5,207 bases of DNA from Akkermansiaceae bacterium. Its GTDB lineage: Bacteria; Verrucomicrobiota; Verrucomicrobiia; Verrucomicrobiales; Akkermansiaceae. The stretch spans positions 1 to 5,207 of the forward strand of contig JACMMB010000084.1 of the NCBI GenBank assembly GCA_014379305.1, written 5' to 3'. Numbering within the stretch: position 1 is the first letter of the stretch; each line of letters starts with the position of its first letter. Shown piece after piece: positions 1 to 4,689 of this stretch. The notes under the pieces were generated by a model. The model saw nothing but the letters and a program-made list of their open reading frames with translations. It was not told where the DNA came from and did not search any database. A program made the translations under genes and the position numbers.

Positions 1-226
1 CGCCGGCGCGCCCGATGGCTTTGAGATGGGTGGCGGCGGCGAAGATTTCGCGGGTGACCTTGGTCTGCGAGCGGACAACGAGGCCGTGGTATTGGCCGAT
101 GATTTTGACCAGTTCCTCCGGGGCGAGGCCGGTATTGACATCGACGGTGATGCCTGCGGCGGAACGGAGGGCCTCCACACCTTTGTCAGAAATGGGGTCG
201 GAAACGAGGACGCGGTAGTTTGTCAT
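1..226 (-). CDS. serA: D-3-phosphoglycerate dehydrogenase, N-terminal part (runs off left edge)
   Basis: Reading the minus strand from the ATG at 226 gives 75 codons with no stop up to the window edge, starting MTNYRVLVSDPISDKGVEAL. This is the characteristic opening of SerA (RVLVSDPIS..G), followed by TGLAPEEL, the GLVVRSQTKVT segment and LKAIGRAG at residues 69-75, just before the glycine-rich NAD-binding part that lies outside the window. SerA oxidises 3-phosphoglycerate to 3-phosphohydroxypyruvate with NAD+, the first step of the phosphorylated serine pathway in the cytosol. The start is fixed by family similarity, because the conserved RVLVSDPIS begins four residues after the Met. No clear Shine-Dalgarno motif precedes it. 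The gene is divergent from the dus cluster. Codons end mostly in C, unlike the G-ending codons of the plus-strand neighbours. The catalytic and ACT/regulatory domains cannot be judged because only about the first 75 residues are visible. Confidence 0.9.
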   Translation of the reverse strand, partial: MTNYRVLVSDPISDKGVEALRSAAGITVDVNTGLAPEELVKIIGQYHGLVVRSQTKVTREIFAAATHLKAIGRAG

Positions 227-269
227 GGCGGAGTGGGGGTAGAGGAGAACCCGTTGGGGTGCAAGCGGG

Positions 270-277
270 ATTCTATA
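270..277 (-). promoter_or_regulatory. possible -10 element for serA
   Basis: In the GC-rich divergent intergenic region the minus strand reads TATAGAAT, an isolated AT-rich patch containing -10-like hexamers (TATAGA or TAGAAT). It lies about 45 bases before the serA ATG, which would give a 5' leader of roughly 35-40 bases. I see no convincing -35 hexamer at the proper distance, so this is only a candidate. Confidence 0.22.
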
Positions 278-360
278 AAAGGGAATGGGTGGTGGGTCGC
301 TGCCTGCCATTCCTGCGAGTTCATCGTCTGCACGGAGGTGGGAATGGAGGCCAAACGATC

Positions 361-379
361 CGGCGGATGATATTCGCCG
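361..379 (+). other. short hairpin in the dus leader region
   Basis: The bases CGGCGGA (361-367) can pair with TTCGCCG (373-379), giving a 7-bp stem with one G-T pair and a 5-base loop. It lies between serA and dus, about 65 bases before the preferred dus start. No T-run follows it, so it is not a standard terminator. In GC-rich DNA a stem this short may be chance. Confidence 0.25.
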
Positions 380-445
380 CTCCTTGGGAGGGTGCCGCCG
401 TCCGGCACAATTGACGGGCAGTGGGGGGTGGATGTAGGGTGGGGC

Positions 446-1462
446 GTGCTTCCGTGGTTTTCCGACAAGCGTTTCCCTTTGTATCTGGCGCCGATGGCGG
501 GGGTGACGGATTTGATTTTCCGGCAGATTTGCAAGGAGATGGGGGCGGATGTGATGGTGACGGAGTTTGTTTCCGCAGAGGGGATCATGCAGGCGGATGA
601 GCGGACCCGGAAATATACGGAGTTTACCGAGGAGCAGCGGCCGGTGGGGGTGCAATTGTTCGGGGCGGACGGGTTGCGTATGGGGGAGGCGGCGCGGAAG
701 ATCATCGACTTGGGATTGGCGGGGAGGAGGCCGGATTTCATCGACATCAATTTCGGCTGTCCGGTGAACAAGGTGGTTTCGCGCAACGGCGGTTCCTCGC
801 TGCTGAAAGATTGCCCGCTGCTGGCAAGTGTGGCGGCAGGGGTGGCGAAGGCGGTGGGGGACGAGGTGCCGGTGACGGCGAAGATCCGGATCGGCTGGGA
901 TGCGGATTCGGTGAATGCGGTGGAGGTGGCAAGGACACTGGAGGATTGCGGGATGCTGGCGATCGCGGTGCACGGGCGGACGCGGGCGCAGGGCTACGGG
1001 GGGGATGCGGATTGGGAGGTGATCGATGCGGTGGCGCGGGCGGTGCGGGTGCCGGTGATCGGCAACGGGGATATCGCATCGGGGGAGGATCTGGCGAAAA
1101 GGAAGCGGGAGACGGCCGTTTCAGGGGTGATGATCGGGCGGGCGGCGATGCAGAATCCATGGGTTTTCCGCGAGGCGAAGTATTTCCTGGAGACGGGGAG
1201 GGTGATGGCCGCGGTGCCGATCGGGGAGCGCTGGGAGCTGGTGTTGCGGCATTGCCGGATGGCGGTGGGTAGCGGGCGTTATGGCAATGAGCGGCAGACG
1301 GTGACGGCGATGCGGTCGCGGCTGATGGCGTATTGCAAGGGTTTTCCGGGGGCGAAGGAATTGCGGCAAAAGCTGTGCCAGGTGGGCTCGGTGGCGGCGG
1401 TGGAGGATCTGGCTGCGGCGGCGCTGGCGGCGGACGGGTTTCCGGCAGTATTGGGCGGTTGA
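446..1462 (+). CDS. dusB: tRNA-dihydrouridine synthase, DusB-like
   Basis: This flavoenzyme (FMN, NADPH) reduces specific uridines in the tRNA D-loop to dihydrouridine. With the GTG at 446 the protein has 338 residues, close to the roughly 320-350 usual for the family. Visible motifs are the N-terminal APMAGVTD (15-22), VGVQLFG (68-74), INFGCPVNKV (101-110) with the catalytic cysteine C105, KIRIGW (146-151), HGRTRAQGY (176-184), GNGDI (206-210) and GRAAMQNPW (231-239), all FMN/TIM-barrel signatures. The open frame continues upstream to GTGs at 428 and 392. The 446 start is preferred because it puts PLYLAPMAG about 11 residues in, as in relatives, and has a purine-rich AGGGTGGGG just upstream; the 392 GTG abuts its GGAGG with no spacer. 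This is the first gene of a plus-strand cluster with iscA and hscB, whose next start is 32 bases downstream. The Dus family is certain; assignment to subfamily DusB rather than another Dus is less so. Confidence 0.93.
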   Translation: MLPWFSDKRFPLYLAPMAGVTDLIFRQICKEMGADVMVTEFVSAEGIMQADERTRKYTEFTEEQRPVGVQLFGADGLRMGEAARKIIDLGLAGRRPDFIDINFGCPVNKVVSRNGGSSLLKDCPLLASVAAGVAKAVGDEVPVTAKIRIGWDADSVNAVEVARTLEDCGMLAIAVHGRTRAQGYGGDADWEVIDAVARAVRVPVIGNGDIASGEDLAKRKRETAVSGVMIGRAAMQNPWVFREAKYFLETGRVMAAVPIGERWELVLRHCRMAVGSGRYGNERQTVTAMRSRLMAYCKGFPGAKELRQKLCQVGSVAAVEDLAAAALAADGFPAVLGG

Positions 1463-1494
1463 CGGTGGCGGTGCCAGCCAGCAGGTTAGGGAAG

Positions 1495-1854
1495 GTGACG
1501 GCAATCAATTACAAGATCGGAAATGAGAAGCTGGTGCGGGTTTTGGCAGGCGCTTCGGGGCATTTGCGCCAGCTTCTGGACAAGCAGGGGAGATCGGACG
1601 GGGCGCTGCGGATCGCGGTGATTGGCGGGGGTTGCTCGGGACTGCAATATAAGATGGATCTGGTGGATGGGCCGAGGGATCGGGATATTCTGGTGCCAAG
1701 CAATGGGGTGAATGTGGTGATCGATCCGAAGAGCGCGTTGTTTGTGAGCGGCAGTGAACTGGATTATTCGGAGGATCTGCAGCAGGGAGGATTCAAGGTG
1801 AGCAATCCGAATGCGGTGGTGACGTGCTCCTGCGGGGAAAGCTTCGCGGCTTGA
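1495..1854 (+). CDS. A-type iron-sulfur cluster carrier (IscA/ErpA/SufA family, HesB-like)
   Basis: This is a 119-residue protein of the HesB/IscA family, which binds Fe-S clusters or iron and passes clusters from scaffolds to apo-enzymes in the cytosol. The three ligand cysteines are present: C47 in GGGCSGLQY, and C111 and C113 in the C-terminal TCSCGESF. Other family marks are GSELDYSEDLQQGGFKVSNP (residues 86-105), corresponding to the usual ELDY...GF...NPNA segment. Length fits the family (about 105-120). I chose GTG 1495 because the domain begins almost at once; TTG 1459, GTG 1465 and GTG 1471 are possible alternatives, the TTG overlapping the dus stop. The open frame extends far upstream inside dus as glycine-rich shadow sequence, which is not credible protein. 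The gene lies 32 bases after dus and 4 bases before the hscB-like gene, so co-transcription is likely. IscA, ErpA and SufA cannot be told apart from sequence alone; the adjacent hscB favours an ISC role. Confidence 0.92.
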   Translation: MTAINYKIGNEKLVRVLAGASGHLRQLLDKQGRSDGALRIAVIGGGCSGLQYKMDLVDGPRDRDILVPSNGVNVVIDPKSALFVSGSELDYSEDLQQGGFKVSNPNAVVTCSCGESFAA

Positions 1855-1858
1855 TCAA

Positions 1859-2395
1859 ATGGATGCGTTTGCGAGTTTGGGACTGCCGGTGAGGCTGGTT
1901 GTTTCCGAAGAGGAGATCCGGGAGGCTTTCAGGCTGAAGGCGGGTTTGGAACATCCCGATGCGGGTGGTGATGCGGGGGAGTTTGCAAAGCTGCAGGCGG
2001 CGCGTGAGGTTCTGTTGAGTCCGGCGCGGAGGCTGATGGCTTGGCTGGAAATCCAGGGGCAGTCGGTCGAGGCGCGGGGAGAAATTGAAACGGGTCTGGT
2101 GGACCTTTTTCAAAAGGTTGCCGCCGTGGGCGCGGAGGCAGAGGCGGCGATCAAGACTTATGGGAAAGCGCAATCATCACTGGCGAAGGCGCTGGCGGAG
2201 GTGCGGTTGATCGCGCAGCGGGAGCAGGTGAGTGAATTGCTGGCGGAGGTGGCGGTATCCATTCGATCGCGGTCCGGGAGGTTCGCTGAAATCGACGCGG
2301 GGGCTGAATTCGATGCGGCGCAGGAGGTGAGGAATCTGCGGTTTTTGGAAAAGTGGCAGGCGGGCCTAAAGGGGATTTACGGGCGGCTGCTTTGA
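1859..2395 (+). CDS. hscB: HscB-like J-domain co-chaperone for Fe-S cluster transfer
   Basis: HscB presents the scaffold IscU to the Hsp70 HscA and stimulates its ATPase during Fe-S cluster transfer. The 178-residue product (E. coli HscB has 171) opens MDAFASLGLPVR, matching the HscB start MDYF.LFGLP. It carries the J-domain HPD motif at residues 32-34, the same position as in E. coli, followed by LLSPARRLMAWLEIQG (52-67), equivalent to the ...P..RAEYLL..HG segment. The C-terminal helix has AAQEVRNLRFLEKW (153-166), closely resembling E. coli HscB around F153; F162 is the counterpart here. The middle helix (about 75-100), where HscB normally carries a conserved LMEQ.ELRE-type IscU-contact segment, is diverged (GLVDLFQKVAAVGAE). 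The ATG at 1859 follows the iscA-type stop by 4 bases, which supports translational coupling. There is no strong Shine-Dalgarno. A generic DnaJ-domain protein is the alternative, but both ends and the neighbour argue for HscB. Confidence 0.85.
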   Translation: MDAFASLGLPVRLVVSEEEIREAFRLKAGLEHPDAGGDAGEFAKLQAAREVLLSPARRLMAWLEIQGQSVEARGEIETGLVDLFQKVAAVGAEAEAAIKTYGKAQSSLAKALAEVRLIAQREQVSELLAEVAVSIRSRSGRFAEIDAGAEFDAAQEVRNLRFLEKWQAGLKGIYGRLL

Positions 2396-2405
2396 GAGCG
2401 GGGAG

Positions 2406-2549
2406 TCACCTTGCCGGGGCGGAGGGCGGGGCTGTCCTGGATGGCCGGGTTATTTCCGAGGTGTTGGCGAGGTAGTAGATTGCCGCTCCGCCGCCCACGA
2501 TGGCGACAAGAAAGAATAAAGTCATAAGCAGGAGAAAGAAGGATTTCAT
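2406..2549 (-). CDS. 47-residue single-pass membrane miniprotein, unknown function
   Basis: On the minus strand the ATG at 2549 opens a 48-codon frame ending in TGA at 2406. The product starts MKSFFLLLMTLFFLVAIVGG, continues GGAAIYYLANTSEITR and ends in a proline/alanine/arginine-rich tail (PSRTAPPSAPAR). Residues 4-29 form one clear hydrophobic helix with a GGG kink, a short positively charged N-terminus and a polar C-tail, so this is a membrane anchor or uncleaved signal-anchor protein. No lipobox cysteine is present. The start lies 33 bases after the rsmB stop on the same strand, so it is probably the last gene of the bioD-rsmB transcription unit. I see no Shine-Dalgarno; a pyrimidine-rich stretch precedes the ATG. 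It ends only 10 bases from the convergent hscB stop. I do not recognise a family. The coherent transmembrane segment, the proper ATG and the exact fit into the gap make a real gene likely but unproven. Confidence 0.62.
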   Translation of the reverse strand: MKSFFLLLMTLFFLVAIVGGGAAIYYLANTSEITRPSRTAPPSAPAR

Positions 2550-2582
2550 GGATGGGAGGCTGGATGCGCGGGGCGAATCTGA

Positions 2583-3821
2583 CTAGGAGGAAATCTCAAG
2601 CAGTGCGGCGAAAGCACCGTCGGTGCCGTTTTCCTGAGGGGTGATTTGGATGGTGCGGATCAATCTGACTTCCGGGTGGGCGGTGATGAATACTTCGATC
2701 AGGCGGAGGTTTTCCGATTCCTCGATCGAGCAGGTGGAATAGACGATCCGGCCGCCGGGTCTGAGACAGGGGATGGCGTGGGTGAGGATTTCGGTTTGGA
2801 TTTTCGCGAGGTCGTCGATGTCGGAGGGCTGGAGGCGCCAGCGGACATCGACGCGGCGGCGGATGACGCCGGTGTTGGAGCAGGGGACGTCGAGAAGGAT
2901 GGCGTCGAAGGCGGCGAGGTATTTTTCCGGTGCGGGATGGCGCCAGTCGTGGACGGAGATTTCATCGGCTGCGATGTGGAGGCGGGTGAGGTTTTCCCGG
3001 AGGCGGGGCAGGCGTTTTTCATTCGAGTCGGTGCAGACGAGGCCTTTTCCACCACCGAGAGCGGCGGCGATTAAAAAAGCTTTTCCGCCAGGAGCGGCGC
3101 AGGCATCGAGAATTTTTTCGCCCGCCCGGGGATTGAGGAGTTCGACGGAATGGCGGGTTGCCGGATCCTGGATGTAAATGTTTCCGGCGGCGAGGAGTTG
3201 GGTCGGAAGAGGGCCATCAAGAGCGAGGTAATCCGGTGCGTGGTGAACAACTTCGCCGGGTATGGGTTCGGTGGTCGGGGCAAGGGGATTGAGGCGGAAA
3301 AAAGTTTCGGCGGGCTGGTTGTTCCATTCCATGATGGCGATGGCTTTGGCATTGCCGAAGGTTTTTTTCCAGCGGTTGAAGAGCCAATCGGGATGTGAAT
3401 GAAGGGCGGCGGGGGGGAGATCCTCGAGCTCGTCCATCAGTCTTTTGCGGGACAGGATGGCCTTGCGGAGGACGGCGTTGATGAGGGAGCGGACGCTGGT
3501 TTTCCCGGCCTCGACGGTTTCGTTGACGGCGGCGTGGTCAGGGATGTTGAGGATGAGAATCTGGCAAAGGCCGACGCGGAGGATATCGCGGGTATCGGCG
3601 TCGAGCTTGCCGTGGCGGAGTTTTCCGATCCAATGATCAAGCAGGCGGCGGTGGCGGAGGACGCCGAAGAGGATGGCCTGGAGGAGCCCGCGGTCCGAGG
3701 ATGAGAGCTTGCGGCGCTGGGCATGTCGCTCGATCAGGGTTTCGGCGTAATCGTGGCCTTTGGCCCATGCGCGGAGGGCGGAGACCGCGGCTTGGCGGAC
3801 GTGGAAGTTTTTGGCGGGCAT
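2583..3821 (-). CDS. rsmB: 16S rRNA (cytosine(967)-C(5))-methyltransferase RsmB
   Basis: RsmB methylates C967 of 16S rRNA with S-adenosylmethionine during small-subunit assembly. The 412-residue protein has the expected two-part build. An N-terminal NusB-like RNA-binding helical domain (about 5-130) includes DRGLLQAILFGVLRHRRLLD (43-62), the ILRVGLCQIL helix and the HAAVNETVEAGK segment (97-107). A C-terminal Rossmann methyltransferase domain follows. Motif I is LDACAAPGGK (238-247), motif IV is DVPCSNTGV (311-319, with C314) and motif VI is YSTCSIEESEN (361-371) with C364 as the expected catalytic nucleophile. The C-terminus ..GTDGAFAALLE fits the usual DGFF(M)A ending. Length is close to the family norm (about 430). 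The start ATG at 3821 places the NusB fold a few residues in, as in relatives. bioD lies upstream on the same strand across a 175-bp gap holding a strong hairpin, so rsmB may have its own promoter. The membrane miniprotein follows 33 bases downstream. Confidence 0.96.
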   Translation of the reverse strand: MPAKNFHVRQAAVSALRAWAKGHDYAETLIERHAQRRKLSSSDRGLLQAILFGVLRHRRLLDHWIGKLRHGKLDADTRDILRVGLCQILILNIPDHAAVNETVEAGKTSVRSLINAVLRKAILSRKRLMDELEDLPPAALHSHPDWLFNRWKKTFGNAKAIAIMEWNNQPAETFFRLNPLAPTTEPIPGEVVHHAPDYLALDGPLPTQLLAAGNIYIQDPATRHSVELLNPRAGEKILDACAAPGGKAFLIAAALGGGKGLVCTDSNEKRLPRLRENLTRLHIAADEISVHDWRHPAPEKYLAAFDAILLDVPCSNTGVIRRRVDVRWRLQPSDIDDLAKIQTEILTHAIPCLRPGGRIVYSTCSIEESENLRLIEVFITAHPEVRLIRTIQITPQENGTDGAFAALLEISS

Positions 3822-3959
3822 AAGTTTTCAGAAGCTACGCGATGGCGTAATAGGATTTCGGCGGGCTTGGGATAGAAGTATTCAGCTCTCGCAAGCAAGG
3901 ATAGCATTTTCCCCCCGGAATGCCGCTCCTTGTCCCCCCCTGAAGCTGAGAGTAAGTGA

Positions 3960-3991
3960 AGCGGCCCCCGTTTCCCCCACCGGGGGCCGCT
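3960..3991 (-). terminator. strong GC-rich hairpin just after bioD, probable terminator or 3' stabiliser
   Basis: AGCGGCCCCCG (3960-3970) is a perfect inverted repeat of CGGGGGCCGCT (3981-3991), an 11-bp almost pure G-C stem with a 10-base loop. It begins five bases past the bioD stop codon on the minus strand. There is no T-tract on the far side: the minus strand continues TTCACTTACTCTCAGC. It is therefore not a textbook intrinsic terminator. It could terminate inefficiently, act with Rho, or protect the bioD 3' end while allowing read-through into rsmB. Confidence 0.55.
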
Positions 3992-3996
3992 CGCTT

Positions 3997-4632
3997 CTAC
4001 TTCAAGAGCACGTCGAGGAGTTCCTGGGAAAGAAAATCCTGGCCGTGGATGATGTGGTCCAGGAGTTTCACCGAAGTCAGGGATTCGATGATGCCTTTGT
4101 TGGTGATCATCGAGGTGTCCATCTCGTCTTCCAGTTGGTTGAGGATGATTCCGGCGCAGGTGAGGCCTTTGGCTTCGATGGCCTGGAGAGTGAGTAGGAT
4201 ATGATTCAAGGCTCCGAGCCGGTTGGCGGCAATGAGGATGACGGGGAGGTCCAGGGCTTTCGCGAGATCGGAGATGAAATAATTTCCGGTGATCGGCACT
4301 TGCCACCCGCCCGCGCCTTCCACCAGGACCATTTCATGGTTTGATGCGATGTGCAGATAGGCGGAGAGGAGGTCGGCGGGATTGATGCTGCGGTTTTCAA
4401 GCAGGGCGGCGATGTGGGGAGCGAGGGCTGCTTGGAAGTGGAACGGGTTGACTTCGTCGATGGGGAGATTTCCGGAAGCTTCTGCCAAGGTTCTGGCGTC
4501 TTCCCGGTCTCCGCAAGACAGGGGCTTGAAACCAACCGCTTGTTTCCCCCCAGCGCGCAGAGCTCCGAGCATAAGTCTTGTCAGGTAGGTTTTTCCTACT
4601 CCCGTGTCGGTGCCAGTAATGAAAAAATTCAC
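3997..4632 (-). CDS. bioD: ATP-dependent dethiobiotin synthetase BioD
   Basis: BioD closes the ureido ring of 7,8-diaminopelargonate with CO2 and ATP to give dethiobiotin, the penultimate step of biotin synthesis, in the cytosol. The 211-residue protein has the P-loop GTDTGVGKT (7-15, with K14 and T15), the substrate/phosphate-binding FKPLSCGDREDA segment (35-46; K36 corresponds to K37 of E. coli BioD), APHIAA (71-76), the EGAGGW Walker-B-like motif (105-110) and a nucleotide-base-recognition region ANRLGALNH (136-144). E. coli BioD has 225 residues, so this is complete. The start is GTG at 4632: MNFFITGTDTGVGKT begins exactly as family members do, and no in-frame ATG lies nearby upstream. 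The 5' end is only 57 bases from the divergent TPM-domain gene. No other biotin gene is visible in the window; downstream on the same strand comes rsmB after a hairpin-containing gap. Confidence 0.96.
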   Translation of the reverse strand: MNFFITGTDTGVGKTYLTRLMLGALRAGGKQAVGFKPLSCGDREDARTLAEASGNLPIDEVNPFHFQAALAPHIAALLENRSINPADLLSAYLHIASNHEMVLVEGAGGWQVPITGNYFISDLAKALDLPVILIAANRLGALNHILLTLQAIEAKGLTCAGIILNQLEDEMDTSMITNKGIIESLTSVKLLDHIIHGQDFLSQELLDVLLK

Positions 4633-4649
4633 TGACTGAGAGGGAGATT

Positions 4650-4668
4650 GCGGGTCAGGCGCGGGTCA
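4650..4668. repeat. tandem 8-bp direct repeat in the bioD/TPM divergent promoter region
   Basis: GCGGGTCA occurs at 4650-4657 and again at 4661-4668, an 11-bp period, about one turn of the helix, inside the 57-bp region between two divergent genes. Two same-face copies could be an operator for a regulator binding in tandem. It does not resemble the BioR or BirA operators I know. On the minus strand the second copy reads TTGACCCGC and so could overlap a -35 element for bioD. Chance recurrence is possible at this length. Confidence 0.3.
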
Positions 4669-4689
4669 AGCTCAGAAGATATCGGTGCG

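Noticed and set aside
26..370. Plus-strand frame of 114 codons at the left end
   Set aside because: It overlaps the recognisable serA start on the other strand and shows no protein family features.
227..445. Search for a small gene, riboswitch or sRNA between serA and dus
   Set aside because: Only a short hairpin and an AT-rich patch were seen; no conserved riboswitch core, no tRNA-like fold and no credible small ORF.
223..786. Minus-strand frame of 187 codons across the serA-dus gap and the dus 5' part
   Set aside because: It would run antisense through conserved dus sequence, and its translation is Pro/Ser-rich without any motif.
1333..1494. In-frame N-terminal extension of the iscA-type gene
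   Set aside because: It lies inside dus and reads as glycine-rich low-complexity sequence. The IscA fold is complete without it.
747..1508. Long minus-strand open frame (253 codons) opposite dus
   Set aside because: The translation is dominated by Pro, Ser, Arg and Ala, the typical antisense shadow of a G-rich gene, and dus on the plus strand has clear family motifs.
2584..2594. Good Shine-Dalgarno-like TAGGAGGAAAT on the plus strand
   Set aside because: It lies over the rsmB stop codon on the other strand, and no credible plus-strand gene starts after it.
2646..3074. Plus-strand acidic, Gly/Asp-rich frame opposite rsmB
   Set aside because: It is a shadow of the rsmB methyltransferase domain, which carries motifs I, IV and VI on the minus strand.
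3911..3978. Possible canonical G-quadruplex on the minus strand
   Set aside because: The four G-runs are separated by loops of about 4, 24 and 17 bases, too long for a canonical quadruplex.
3734..4306. Minus-strand frame of 190 codons linking bioD and rsmB
   Set aside because: It overlaps both real genes in another frame; the His/Arg/Pro-rich translation shows no family features.
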